Counted from the first letter of the stretch, positions 23,364 through 37,714 are shown. The stretch is DNA of 64,000 nucleotides from Actinomucor elegans (GCA_026027325.1 JAMSLZ010000008.1:186001-250000), one strand, 5' to 3'. The notes: a model not told the origin generated them from the letters alone. Program-made: numbers and translations.

Positions 23364-24719
23364 TTATGTAATTTTCATGGCTTTTGAGACGGTTTGATTG
23401 GGGTTGACGAATAGAATCTTGTTGCGTTCCTTAATCATCACATTTCTAGTCTTATCTTGTTCATCTAATAATATTGTTAAATATGAGATAAGTTCAAATA
23501 ATACCACCCATTCGTATTTGTCATTTAAACTCATTGGGATTGCTGCGTGTCGATTTTGGATGTGTACAAACTTCCCAGGTTTTTCTAGGTCCAGATAAGT
23601 GGTAGAAAGAGTCATGTATTTTCCACTAGTCTGTATACTAATGACTTTCACTTCAGTAACGGTTGAGAAGTTGATGTTTAAATTTTCTCTTATTATACAA
23701 TCGAGCATACAAATAGAACTGTGAATGTTTTTTAATGTGTCATCAACTTCGTGCTCCGTGTCGTCTTTGTTCAATGGACTTGATCCTTCTAAGATCATAA
23801 TATCGTTTTTATACTTGTTGAAACCGATTCCGTCCGCGTTTCTTTTTGATGTGCGCTTGAATGTTAGTAAATCCATTGTAAAAGCTTTATAATGTGTTGG
23901 TTCGACCTCACACCATTCGAATCCAATATACCCCGTTTGGTCTCCAATCGTTTGTAAAATAGGTATTACCCTATCAATCCAAAGCGTCTTCTCGTGCTTT
24001 GGGGTGAATATTGGTTCCCTATTGCATTTATTGGCGTAATCTGTTAAAATATACTTCGAGGCCTCCAACAATTTTATCTCCAAATCGGATTTTGCATCAC
24101 CAACAAAGTTCCACATATATTTCGGCCATTCTTTATAATTGTCTATAGCTAATACTCCCAAAAGTGATGAATGAACACTAGGGAATTGTTTTAAAGCTAT
24201 TAATTTATCTTGATCATCCTGCTGCCCTTTTAAACTATTCATATCGGACGGAGAAAGCTGTTGATTGTAAGGTGCAATGATTTTAACTATATTTTTAAGT
24301 TCTTGGATGGTCGTTAACGAGAGCTTTGGAACTGATGAAATGTGGTTATTGTTTAACTTCAAAGCAGGGACAAAACAGTAACTATTTGTTTTTCTTTGAA
24401 TGATGGCACAATCCTCGATGTGTTCTTTTACCAAGTGTTGTTGGTTTAAATGGTTAATAAGGTCGTTCATATCAAAGTAGTGTTTAAGACAAGAGGGACA
24501 GGCGTTGTGCACTATGGCTGTTGGGTCATCGCCATCTTTAACATATTGATATTCTTTATTTGAACGACGTCTTTTTCCAGAGAGCGGTGGAGGTGCTAAC
24601 ACTTTATGCTCTCTATTCAGGTGCTCTCTGAGACGAGTGCCATCACACAAATTACACTCGCATTTGTAGCAATTATACTCTACAATGATCTTTTCAGGTA
24701 GGGAAACACGGGAAGACAT
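23364..24719 (-). CDS. Zinc-finger protein of the TIR element, family unknown
   Basis: A single uninterrupted exon of 451 aa, unlike the intron-rich genes around it. Two C2H2-like fingers lie at the N-terminus: C16-x2-C19 with H32 and H37, and C74-x2-C77 with H90 and H95. Between them is a basic stretch, GKRRRSNK (48-55). The C-terminal half is a globular region with predicted mixed helix and strand. It includes RNADGIGF (293-300), then a strand ending ILEGSS (309-314), then EVDDTLK (324-330). The spacing of D296 to E311 recalls the core of PD-(D/E)XK nucleases, but the final lysine would be a serine, so activity is doubtful. I associate the D-G-I-G / E-G-S / D-D-x-x-K pattern with large anonymous families in Mucorales. 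It may be the element's transposase, an accessory DNA-binding protein or a captured host gene. Confidence 0.7.
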   Translation of the reverse strand: MSSRVSLPEKIIVEYNCYKCECNLCDGTRLREHLNREHKVLAPPPLSGKRRRSNKEYQYVKDGDDPTAIVHNACPSCLKHYFDMNDLINHLNQQHLVKEHIEDCAIIQRKTNSYCFVPALKLNNNHISSVPKLSLTTIQELKNIVKIIAPYNQQLSPSDMNSLKGQQDDQDKLIALKQFPSVHSSLLGVLAIDNYKEWPKYMWNFVGDAKSDLEIKLLEASKYILTDYANKCNREPIFTPKHEKTLWIDRVIPILQTIGDQTGYIGFEWCEVEPTHYKAFTMDLLTFKRTSKRNADGIGFNKYKNDIMILEGSSPLNKDDTEHEVDDTLKNIHSSICMLDCIIRENLNINFSTVTEVKVISIQTSGKYMTLSTTYLDLEKPGKFVHIQNRHAAIPMSLNDKYEWVVLFELISYLTILLDEQDKTRNVMIKERNKILFVNPNQTVSKAMKIT

Positions 24720-24809
24720 TTTTGAAATAAAAGAAAAAAAAAAGGCGTTTGTGATTCCTTTTTGTTCGTTTTTTTAGTACTGAACAACAAAACAGGACTA
24801 AGAAGCTGA

Positions 24810-24897
24810 ATTTTTATTTTCCAAAAACTGGATTTTTAAACGCAAAACACTGTAGGGTGCAGTCTTGCATTGTAGGGTCTTCAGCTGTTAAATGGCC
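24810..24897 (-). repeat. Right terminal inverted repeat
   Basis: This is the right arm of the inverted pair, in reverse orientation to 21930-22005. It contains a partly duplicated segment (TGTAGGGTGCAGTCTTGCAT then TGTAGGGTCT) absent from the left arm. Confidence 0.7.
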
Positions 24898-25021
24898 CTG
24901 GCCTTGTGATCCCTTCGCGCCAGTGATCATTGGCTTGGCGCATAATGAATTTTTTTAGTTGAAAAAGCAAGAAAAACTACTGGGTTTTACTGTTTTGACC
25001 TTTTTACTTCTCAAATACAAA

Positions 25022-26323
25022 ATGGCTTCGCCTACTCCAAGTGACAGTTCTAAAGATGCCTTGCCTTCTATTCCAGGCTGCGATACCATTATTGACTTGG
25101 CGTATGTATTAATTTATCAAGACTCCCCAAGATTCTTTGAGAAATGTAACTCACTGTTTGATTAGAGTATTGAAAGGCCAAGAATTACAAAACAAAGTTC
25201 TCAAATTAGTCCAAGTCCTTTTTCCTGAATGGGCGAATGACGTCGAAACAATTCAACTTGACCGTATTAGTGGAGCGATGACCAAGTAAGTGAGAGTCAT
25301 GTCTATATTTTGTATGGCTGTATTAATCATGGTGGGCAACAGTGCCGTCTTTTTCGTCAATGCCACTGGCAAGCGTCGATTGCTACTAAGAGTTTATGGT
25401 AACGGCGTAGATCAGATTATTGACCGAGAAAATGAGTTAGCTTGGCTCGCTCGCCTCTCTCATTTGAATATTGGACCTAGTCTTTTAGGTGTCTTTGGTA
25501 ACGGACGTTTTGAACAATACTTGCCCTCTACTACCTTAACACATCGTGATATTCGTATTCCCGAGACTTCTAACAAGATTGCATCCTGTCTGCGTGAGTT
25601 ACATGATATTGTAGTAGTATATCCCTTTGATGCATCAAAAGATAAGCTCGAAATATGGAGCAATATTTACAAGTGGTATGGCGTTGTCATGTCTGTTTTA
25701 CCTAGTTTGCTTCAAAAGAGTGATGGATGGGCCAAGGTGTTGAATGTATTTAATCTGGAAAGACTTCCTTTTGAAATTGAAGAGTGTAAGCGTATCTTGG
25801 AAAAGGCTAACTCACCTATTGTGTTTGCGCATAACGATGTAAGTTTCCTACAGGCTTGTACTCCACTGTCAATTCACCTTTGATGCTATAGACGCAATAT
25901 GGCAATGTGCTTAAACTGGAAAATTCGGATGAATTAGTAGTGGTTGATTTCGAATACGCTGGTTATAACCCTCGTGGCTATGATCTTGCAAATCATTTCT
26001 GTGAATGGATGTATGACTATCACTCTGAACAACCTGCTGCAATGAATATGAGTCAGTTCCCTACCTACGATGAACAGATTCGATTTTTGAAGGCCTACCT
26101 TGAAACACCATCCAAACTTGAAAATCCAGATATCTTGGATGAGTCAATCACACCTGAAGGCTTACAAAAGGAAGTGGCCATGTGGTTGATGGTTAGTCAT
26201 CTTAGTTGGGGCTTGTGGGGTTTGATTCAAGCTAATCAGAGTGAAATTGATTTTGATTACTTTTTGTTCTCTATCCAACGTTTAAATGCTTTCCGTGAAG
26301 AGTTTGCCAAGTGGAGCTCTTGA
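25022..26323 (+). CDS. Choline/ethanolamine kinase
   Basis: Four exons, join(25022..25101,25166..25285,25343..25838,25892..26323), give 375 aa. It uses ATP to phosphorylate choline and/or ethanolamine, the first step of the Kennedy pathway to phosphatidylcholine and phosphatidylethanolamine, in the cytosol. FAHNDTQYGNVL is the Brenner catalytic loop (HND) and VVDFEYAGYNPRGYDLANHF is the choline kinase motif with the metal-binding aspartate. Both are complete, split only by the intron after HND. The N-terminal lobe carries the ATP-binding strands (VFFVNATGKRRLLLRVYG). Budding yeast has separate CKI1 and EKI1. Substrate preference cannot be told here, though the modest length fits an ethanolamine kinase slightly better. 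The right arm of the TIR element lies just upstream and may supply part of the promoter. Confidence 0.9.
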
Positions 26324-26879
26324 TGAAAAGATGCGTGTAAAAGTATTACTTATAAACTCATAATAATAATAGTAATTGTTAGATATAGACAATATAAAGA
26401 TAAACTGCTGTATAAATATGTATAACAATAAACTGTATGTATCATATAATCGGCGCGAGATGTTTCTCGGTCAAACAACGCATCTGGCAAGTGCGCTTTG
26501 CTCAACAAGAAATGTTGGAGGAAGTATCGCGCTGTGTTAAACAATATACTTTTCCAAGAAGAAGTAATCATGAAACGCAAATGGTAAAGCTACTTTTAAT
26601 AAACCGTGTGCATCATTAGAAATTACTGCAACTTTTGGATACAGATGTTCTAGAGCGAAAAGTAAAGACAATCAAAAATTTTCCCTTTCTTTATTGCTTA
26701 TATAAAATCTTGTTTTATTGCCTTTTAAAACAAATTCGTCTAAATCTCTCTCTCTCTCTGTCTGGATCTGTTCGATATATATAATAATAGTTTTAACGAT
26801 CTTCTATTACTCAATTGTATGTGCATATTACTCTCTCTCGCTTTTTCTCTATTCAATGTAAACATAAAAGAACATGGCT

Positions 26880-27600
26880 TCAGCACCAGTTGGTTCAGCT
26901 TACCTGGTTGAAACAAGTGATCTAAGGATGATAGTTTGCAATTGATGGGCTTTGATAACAATAACTTATCTACAAGAGAAACAAGGCTGCTTTAGATGCT
27001 CCGATAAATGTTGCTTGCAATAAGATCAAACAATCTGCTGCTGAACGTATGTGGTGAATTACTCAAGACATTATTGCTGAAATGAGTTATCTAGCTTGGG
27101 TACCCCGTCGGTAAAGTCCTATGGTAAGGGAATAAATATAGGCTCTTCAACTATCAAGACGCCATCGGTGACTAGTTTGGTTTCTCTGTTTTGCTACACG
27201 ACAGATTTCTCTGATCAAGTTAACAACATCAATAACAGATAAGCAACACTCACCAAACTGAAAGATCAGTTCGAGGATCTAAAGTAAATCTATCATGTTG
27301 GGGTATAGCAGAAATATACCGAGATCTTGGAAGAAAATATCATTTCAGTTGGCTGTGAAGAAGATGATTCCGTGGAAGAGTTGACGTGCACGATGTTAAG
27401 ATCGGGCGTACTTAATCTTCGGCTGCTCTAGTAACAAAATCCGTGCACAGTTTTTCTCAAAGTATCTGGCCTTACTAAGATGAAGGGTTACCCGTCGGAT
27501 ATTCATCTCAAGGAAAATGCAATACCTGTAAGGACTAAGCCTTTTTGGACTCTTCTGGCCTGATGAAGAAGAGTCCAACAAGTGCATAAATGGAGAAGCT
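26880..27600 (+). pseudogene. Decayed coding relic, unknown protein
   Basis: Reading through stops and frame breaks gives protein-like stretches in shifting plus-strand frames, for example LDAPINVACNKIKQSAAERM, ITQDIIAEMSYLAWVP, ATLTKLKDQFEDLK and later KMKGYPSDIHLKENAI. The composition is that of a real soluble protein rather than random AT-rich sequence. I cannot name the family. It may be an old mobile-element or host-gene copy. Confidence 0.35.
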
Positions 27601-27898
27601 TCAGTATTTTGAAACAGAAAGACACAATGCTGTTATTAAATACAACTTAAGCCATATTCTTCCCTCTTATTTCAATCGCTTACTTGACAACAATCATTTT
27701 ATGTTAAACGCTAATAATTTAAATGCTAATGAATTTTGACCAAGGCTTTAATCATTTTAGTTTACTTCTGATGCATGAGAGCTTTTATCTATTACTGACG
27801 GCTTTCAGGTGTCATCTACACATAAGCCAACCAGCTAATTGTGTCTTGACTTTATTAACAGTACAAAGGTATATCAACTAAGTCGTCCTGATATAATG

Positions 27899-28052
27899 TA
27901 ATCATGTGGTATTTAATATATCTCAAACTGTGTAATAGAGAGCTCTTGGTCTTTCTTTTTTAACTTAACAATCTTACGTTCTGCGTGATTCTATTCCTAT
28001 TGCCCTTTTATTATCACTTTAGACACCCAAAGCCTTCAATTGCAAACAAGTA
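27899..28052 (+). repeat. Dispersed repeat, copy 2
   Basis: This matches 4795-4963 in the same orientation. Directly after it (28040-28600) the plus strand again gives protein-like fragments broken by stops (LLMQNLPAEITNK, then LILKGFTYERLNKKTIVTVT). The repeat may therefore be the leader of a decayed element's coding region. Confidence 0.6.
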
Positions 28053-29727
28053 GGTGATTGTACTGATATCTACTTCGTTGATGTTCAAAATGAAGCCGTG
28101 TCTTTTTTTTTTTTTTTTTTGGTCTTGTCAACGAAAACAGCATTTTTGGACTATTGATGCAAAATCTACCAGCCGAAATAACCAACAAATAAGATACTGT
28201 TTCTTCAAAAAACATCTTTATCACAGTCGCCGCACAACCATCCATCGCAGAAGCTAAGCTCCTGAATCAGTATACCAAGGCCTATCCTGCAAATCAGTGG
28301 ATGTAATTAAATCAAAATTTCAAATGAAAAACTATGCACTTGCACACTCACTCTTTTAAAACTGAAAATAATAGTCAGATAGCAGTTTCCTTAATACTAA
28401 AAGGTTTTACATATGAACGCTTGAACAAGAAGACAATCGTAACAGTAACATCTAAATTAGTGAATATGAAATAGGTAGATTTGACAGATTCTGATAAAGA
28501 CGTTCAAAAGTAGACCATAAATTTATATGAGTAGGGTCGGGTTGAGAATTAAAGAGTTAGCTCAATACAGTTAAAAAAAACACTTGATGAAGCAATCAAG
28601 AATCGAAACAAACATTTGGTGAAGAAAGCCTATGGAGTTTAATCTTGCCGATGAAGAATCTTGATTCAATAAAAGGAATTGAATGTCGCATCTAATCCTG
28701 GTTGTTGACTCGACTTTGACTTCTGATGTGGTATATGATGCTTTCTGAGTTACGTTTTATTTCCTTTTAAAACAGTAATAACTTTCCCTTCTTCTTTTAC
28801 ATCATTTTATGTTGGCTAGAGTATAAGTAATTTCTAAATAATAAAGCAATTCATCTATGAAATAAACAAGCCTAGATGTATCAAACTGAATTTATTATAA
28901 TCAACTATCAATCAAAAATTATGTATTAACCAATTATTATTAAAAGCTTTTGTCAAAGATAGCCTCACTTTAGTAGTCTTAACTTGTTATATAATAATTT
29001 TGTAACAAGTTTACTAAGCCTAAAAACCAAAATATTATATCCTTAGGCCTACACAAAAATGTAAGGTCCGAAGATTCCTTTGGGATTTTTTTTTCCAAGT
29101 TGGTCCATTTTGAACATTCCTGCATCTTTCAACTGAATCCGATTTAAAGTTGCATTTGATGACCAGTACATGTTCATAAAGGATTATTGCAATTACTTGA
29201 GCCGTTAATTAACTAGAATACTATAACAATCTTATATTTTAGAGATCGTTGTGAATTATAGTAATTTCATATACTCTTCATCTAATGATCTGGTAAATTT
29301 CTCGATCGATTAAATTTAATGTCATATTTCCTGTATAATACATGCTCAGAATGAACTTCTGTATTTAACAGATACTTTATTGGGTTAAAATACATTGACT
29401 ATCAAGTTCTTAGTAATAATTAACAGTCCAATTACACATAGATATTTCGTCCAGATTAGCAACAATAATTTATAACTTTCTCCACATATTCTGGACTAAT
29501 AATCGTACCTTGCAGGTATTCTATAATCAAAACGTTGCATTAAATATGTTACAACCTTTTTGAAAGGGTATATTTTGGAAATTGAGCTTGTCTCATGCTC
29601 ATTCTATATGGATTGCTGCTCAATCCCGCTGTCCAATTAAAAACCCGCTGTATAAAGTGCAGCAGCAAAGAGATTTAAAGTCGTGCTTAGTCTAGAATAC
29701 CTTTAACCTGCTTACTTACTTCACTAC

Positions 29728-32223
<2,496 letters not shown>

Positions 32224-32298
32224 AGGCTTACTATCTAGTTATGTACAATATAATAGCTTTTTTATTTTTATTTTATTTAAACAGTAAATACATGCTCA

Positions 32299-34484
32299 TC
32301 AATTCCATCTTCTTGGCTTCTTATGAGATGATTGCTGTTGGTATGGTTGTTGTTGCTGTTGTTGTTGAGGTGATAGCATGCCTCCACCTCCACCTCCACC
32401 TCCACCTCCTCCACTACCAACGAATGGAGGTGGTGGTCGATAACCGGGCCCATTATCTTGTGGATAGGGTCTTTTGCTGTTCATTCTTTGTTGCTGTTGT
32501 TGTTGTTGATGCTGATGCTGATGCATCATTGGCGGAGGCCTTTGTTGGAAGTTACCGCTATTATTCATCATTGGAGGTGGAGGTCTATAACCTTGCTGAT
32601 GCTGCATATTATTGTTATTATTATAATTGCCATTGTTATATCTTTGCTGTTGCTGCTGCATTCCTCCTCCTCGTCCAAATTGACGAGCATGGCCGCCTCT
32701 ATTGCCATTATTATTATTCATTGGTGGAGGTCTAAAACCACCACCATCAAACTGCTGCTGATGCTGATGCTGCATATGTTGAATATTCTGTGGCGGTAAA
32801 GCTTGATTTTGACGCATCATATCCATTTGAGGACGGAATGGTGGAGGTGCATTGTTATTAGGACGAAAAGGTGGAGGGCCATCCATCATGGGTGGTCTGG
32901 GCATATTGACAGGTCTAAATGGAGGCGGTTCCATTTTAGGCTGTTGTGTGTTATGAGGTCTAAATGGCGGTGGTTCAGTGAATTGCTGTCTATGATGGTT
33001 CTCAATAGGTGCTGCTTCTTCTTCATGATGTTGACTTGAATCGAACTTGTCTGCAGTAAGCTCTCCTGGTCTAGGGCGTGTCCAAAAGCGCGTAGTATGA
33101 TCATTGGACCCACTAACAAGTATATGGCCCACTGGATGCCAATCTAGAGACCAAATGTTGGACTCGTGCGCTGTTTCTTGTTCCCCAACAGGCTGATCTT
33201 GTCCTGTCATCCAGAACATTAAGGCGCCGTCAGAGCCTCCGGTAGCTAGTAATCTTTCATGTTGAGGATGCCATTTAGCAGCTATAACGGGTGAGTTACC
33301 AGTATATATATAATACTAATAGAATACTTACAACAAATTTCTTTCTTATGGCCTCTAAATATTTGCAACTCCTTCATTGTTCTTATATCGTACACTTTGA
33401 CAAGCTGATCTCTACCTGCAGTGGCTAACCAGTTGCCGTTTTGATTCCACTCCAAAGCCAGTACTGTATTCTTGTGACCATGACTAGTATAATCATCATT
33501 AGTAACTACAAAAAGGAAAGACGTTGATCAATGAACTTACAGAGTAGTGATATTCTTTGCAGTTTTTGGATCCCATAGCTTTATCAGGTTATCTTTACTA
33601 CCAGAAGCTAACAGGGACTTGTATGGATGCCAATCTACACACTTTACATCCCAACCGTGACCCGTCAATGTCTTTTCTTCTGTACCCGTATTAAAATCCC
33701 AAATTTTTATCAATGAATCATCAGAACAAGTAGCAAATCGTGTATCAGAAGGTGCAAAGGTTAAATCTCGAATAGCTTCTTTATGTCCTTGAATAATCTT
33801 TAAATTGCTCATATTTGACTGCCAGTATTTGATAATACCACTGTGATCACCCGTCACCATCCAGTTATCGTTATGAGACCAGTTCATAGCTCGAACTGCA
33901 GAATCGTGTGCTTGAAGAATCGTTTCAAAATTGAATGTTAAACCGTTCCATAGCGTAAATTCACCACTAGAAGAACCTGTAATCAAACGACGTCCTTCCG
34001 GAGTCCACTGTATAGAGTCAATAACAGGTAATAAGGCCCGCATAACAACTTACTCGAACTACATTGACTGGAAAACGGATCTTGTTTGTGGATGTATGAA
34101 TAAACTTGGTTGTAACTGCGTTTATTGGATTATCAAGGTATGCAACAGGCGGTAATAACTATTGAGGTTGTTTAATACGCGCAGAAAGACTTTTTTTTTC
34201 TTTATTAGACTTACATTAACAATAAAGTTGGGATCAGGCCTTAGATAGCGCGTATCTCTTCTATCTCGAATCCATACGCGTTCCTGCATCCAACGAGCCA
34301 CACTATGGTTATAGTCGACTGTTCTTCTCTGAATAGCTTTTCTCATACGTTTACCGTCGAAAACCATCTTTGAAAAAGGTATGTTTCCTCCTCCTCCATC
34401 TTCTCGACCAGACATACGCATAGGTCGACGATTTCCTCCTCCATGTCCACCTTCATCTTCCCATTTATTATGAGCTACTTCCAT
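32299..34484 (-). CDS. PFS2: WDR33/Pfs2 cleavage and polyadenylation factor
   Basis: Five exons, complement(join(32299..33281,33332..33483,33541..34007,34054..34158,34215..34484)), give 658 aa. This WD40 subunit of the cleavage and polyadenylation factor binds the AAUAAA signal of pre-mRNA in animals and scaffolds the complex in yeast. The N-terminal region ([20 protein letters not shown]) and [38 protein letters not shown] match the family closely. About seven WD repeats span residues 120-430, the last ending in [13 protein letters not shown]. The C-terminal 220 residues are low-complexity Pro, Gln, Asn, His and Gly, including PPPFRP repeats and poly-Gln/Gly, comparable in position to the collagen-like tail of human WDR33. 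Yeast Pfs2 lacks such a tail. The 46-nt intron after VVR removes an apparent frame break. Confidence 0.95.
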
Positions 34485-34586
34485 TTTGCATATATAATCA
34501 GGAAAGAAAAAGAGTTTTATAAAAAGTTTATACTCGAGAAATTATGTATGGGCACGTAATCAAGTCACAGTTTTACAGCATTAATT

Positions 34587-35684
34587 TCAATCCTCGGCAC
34601 TGGGAGCTGATAATACACTTCTAAGCTGCTTCACTCCACCTTGAAGTGACAAGTTCTCGGAGCCAATCAAAGAGTGGTGAACGTGCTCAATAGACTTGAA
34701 GTATTTGACAGTCTAATATTATCATTAGTTGAGGTTTTAATAGGCCAATATTGTTACCTTGACGTGTAACTCTAGTGTAGCATCCTCATCACAAACAACT
34801 AAGCCTCTAGGATGCATTTGGATAGCAGATACTGTCCACATATGGTTTACACCTTCTTCAATACATTTAGCTAGAGCAATTGCCTATCATCAATCATAAT
34901 GGTTTGAGTTAACCGCTTTACGCCATACTTTTTTGTTTTGTTTTACTTTGTGAGCACCTGTAATTAGCACTACCACTTCTCTTGCATCCATGACAGTACT
35001 ATGTCACAGGCAATTAAATTAATCAAAAGAATACACACTTTAGCTATATACTTTACGCAACGCCTACTGTCAATGCTAGTTTAGGTACTTTGGTAACATC
35101 GCCTTCAAAGAACCTCGCATTAGCAATAATAGTTTCGTAAGCTAACGTTTTGACACGCGTTCTAGAGGTCAATGAAGAGCCTGGTTCATTAAAGGCAATA
35201 TGACCATCAGGACCAATGCCGCCGAGAAATAACTCGATACCTCCAACCTGCGTAATGGCTGCTTCAAAATTTTTACACTCTTCATCCAGATCAGGTGCAT
35301 TACCATCCAAGATATGAACATTATCTGGCTGAATATCTACGTGTTTAAACAGGTTGTTCCACATGAATGAATGATATGATTCTGGATGATCACGCTCCAA
35401 TCCTACATATTCGTCCATATTGAAAGTGACGACATGTTTGAAACTGATTTGACCCGCTTTATACATTTCTACCAAACGTTTATAGACACCTATAGGTGAA
35501 GAACCAGTAGGTAAACCGAGGACAAAGGGTCTATCTTGATCAGGTTCAAACTGACTGATACGTTCTTTTATATAGTTGGCTAGATAGCAGATTATGCACT
35601 GAATATAGAGTATATTACTGTATTTATATACTTACCGATAAACTCGGATACTTCGTTATAATCTTCACGGATAATTAGTCTCAT
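34587..35684 (-). CDS. NAG1: Glucosamine-6-phosphate deaminase
   Basis: Five exons, complement(join(34587..34712,34758..34883,34947..34998,35057..35579,35636..35684)), give 291 aa, a typical NagB/GNPDA length. It converts glucosamine-6-phosphate to fructose-6-phosphate plus ammonia in the cytosol, feeding chitin-derived amino sugar into glycolysis. Diagnostic segments are [16 protein letters not shown] (phosphate binding), [10 protein letters not shown] (catalytic Asp), [17 protein letters not shown] (catalytic Asp and His) and the ITGAHKA motif near the C-terminus. In chitin-rich fungi the gene is often inducible by N-acetylglucosamine. I see no NAG partner genes (kinase, deacetylase) next to it here. 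Confidence 0.96.
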
Positions 35685-35750
35685 GTTTTGGATGTATATA
35701 GCTGAAGAAGAAAAGAGAAAGAAACTATCGGATGATCGGTTTCTGAGATT

Positions 35751-35758
35751 TATATAAA
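35751..35758 (-). promoter_or_regulatory. TATA-like box before NAG1
   Basis: TTTATATAAA (palindromic) overlaps these bases, 67-75 bases before the start codon of the deaminase on the minus strand. Confidence 0.35.
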
Positions 35759-37714
35759 GATTTAACCAATCATTACCATCATGCTCACTTTTGTACAGTA
35801 TTTTGGGCTTCTTGTATCAAGTGTCATGAGCATACGGATCATCACCTTACGCGTCATTTTCACATATAACCTTTGACTCGCCTCTCTTTTAGTAAATATT
35901 CATATGGAGTGATGCACTATAAGACAGGGTCATAAGCTACAGATAACAATATTTTTTTTTTCATATATCCAGACACAATTGCTGTTAATGTAAAACGTTT
36001 CAGTAGCTGTCACTTAAATTCGGCTGAATCAGGGTCATTTGATGATATAAACATTACGACGAATTTGAACGATTCCCGCCTTTAAAGCCTTGCATTAGCG
36101 TAGTAGATGCGCTAAATAAGTGTACAGTCAGTGCTTAAGCATGTACAATTTATCTGTGTACCAAATGGTTTAAAAACCACTATACTTCAAACCATAGCAT
36201 ATTTTTCCTCAGATATTGGCAGTAAAAACTAATCAAAATATCTCTAAACATAAATATAAAGGAAATGCTAGTGAATAGTTGAAACTGCTATTTTATTTTT
36301 ACAAAGATGCTTCACAAGTTATGTCTTTGTTGAAGCTGAACAAAATGATACAGTTGTTCTGCTCTCAATTTGCTGATTTATTGAAAATAATTTCGTGAAC
36401 TATACTAAAATAAATTCGACCATAAGCTGAACACAAATTCAATAAGAAGCTGAGCATAATAGTAAGAATGAACTGATTATGGTTCTTAAAATCCCCTTAT
36501 TTTTTATATTCCTATTAACTACAAGACCGACCACCTTGCTTTAAAATATTTCTCGGTCTCTTGTTGCCTTTGTCTTGTATTTTTTTATATTAAAAATCAA
36601 AGGTGTAGATCAAAGTATAACATTGTTCTTAATACATGTTTATAGCCTCTCTTAGTTCTCATCAAAACATACTGAAATATTATAATGATTAACAGGATCA
36701 ACCACAAGAAGGTGGAAGCTTATTTGACCCCAAAAGCATATAGGCATTAGGACAAATTATATATAAAGAGATTGTGGCATATCAACTTATACACACAAGT
36801 GATGCCATTCTTGCAATATAACATTGTCATGCTCAGAACTGCGGCATTAGGCCGTACGGGCCAATCGCGTACAATAAGGCGCTGTACAATAACCGCCACC
36901 GCAGTCAAAGAAGAAAAGAAAAGGAAAGTACAAAAAAAAAACACATTTTATATAGTCCCGAAAATGTGGCCACCATGTTCATACGAGGCGAAACTTGTTG
37001 GTTCGGCAACAAAGGCAATTCCTTCATCACCATACAACTCACGACAATTCATTAACTACCGGAGATTTGGCAGCAGAATTTCCACGCGGCTGAGGATTCT
37101 CAGATTGCAAGAAATTAAAACTGCTCTGAAATGTGATAGCAGATGATGATTGTTAACAGGTTAACAGTGGTTGTATAAATTCAGATAGCACATGGAATTA
37201 TTTAAGTAAGCGTCGATATTATCCTTTAATTTAATGAGCCATATTTGATAAATGTTGATTTTTTCTGGATATTTTATAAATGTAGTCATAGCTCAAGCAC
37301 TTTGTATATAATAAACTCTAAAATTATTATTTTCATGTATGCTCAAAAGCACTAAATCGACCTCATTAATCGATTATGTTTCCTAAATGCTCTACAAAAG
37401 AAAAGGTTTTGTTTTATTGAATTGGACTCAAGTGAATGCTGCCTGGATTTTTCAGAAATCGATCCATTTTTGACATTTCTACATTTCTCAGGTACTTTAT
37501 ACCCGGGATTACCAGTAACATCCGTTCCAGCCTTCATTTGATTATAATATGTACAATAAATGTTATATTTGTTGGTAAATAGCGTAAGAGCGTGCAACAA
37601 AGGAGCTTAAATGCATATTTTTATCGTTTCACTACCGAAAGCCAATTAAAACTACTCAATCAACCAAACGTAATGTATTGCTTTATCTTCATATCACACA
37701 TTTTATCGTACATA
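35759..37714. other. Intergenic, NAG1 to BORC-like gene
   Basis: About 1.95 kb with no supportable gene. A 124-aa open frame at 36772-37146 (plus) has no recognisable motif, no splice partner and a composition close to translated noise, so I leave it out. The region is AT-rich with short A-runs. Confidence 0.45.

Larger units (their letters stand above)
21930..24897. mobile_element. Terminal-inverted-repeat element, unknown family
   Basis: The left end (about 21930-22005) and right end (about 24810-24897) are imperfect inverted copies of each other. Reversed, the right end reads CAGTGTTTTGCGTTTAAAAA, TCCAGTTTTTGGAAAATAAA. The left end reads CAGTGTTTGTGTTTAAAATC, CGGTTTTTGGAAAATAAAAA. The match continues outward (AGGTTCTTCA against AGGGTCTTCA) around a roughly 18-base insertion in the right arm. 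Between them are about 0.9 kb of subterminal tandem repeats and one intron-free gene on the minus strand. This is the layout of a DNA transposon with repeats where a transposase could bind. I could not fix the exact boundaries or a target-site duplication. It sits between the palmitoyltransferase stop (109 bases away) and the choline kinase start (about 125 bases away). Confidence 0.7.
26324..29727. other. Decayed, repeat-containing intergenic region
   Basis: About 3.4 kb contain no intact gene. The part from 26880 to about 28600 contains stop-broken coding-like sequence and dispersed repeat copy 2, both listed separately. The right 1.1 kb is AT-rich with nothing recognisable, ending in the DHX35 promoter. 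A CT run lies at 26741-26762 and a T-run at about 28103-28120. Confidence 0.5.

Noticed and set aside
32241..32799. Plus-strand frames over the WDR33 tail
   Set aside because: They are antisense of the Pro/Gln/His-rich coding tail of WDR33, which has clear homology and splice sites on the minus strand.
34021..34058. Frameshift in WDR33 after NVVR
   Set aside because: A 46-nt intron with GTAAGT and ACAG ends joins VVR to WTPEGRR exactly as in the family.
36772..37146. 124-aa plus-strand frame between NAG1 and the BORC-like gene
   Set aside because: No motif, basic-rich composition, no splice partner and no promoter signal; probably chance.
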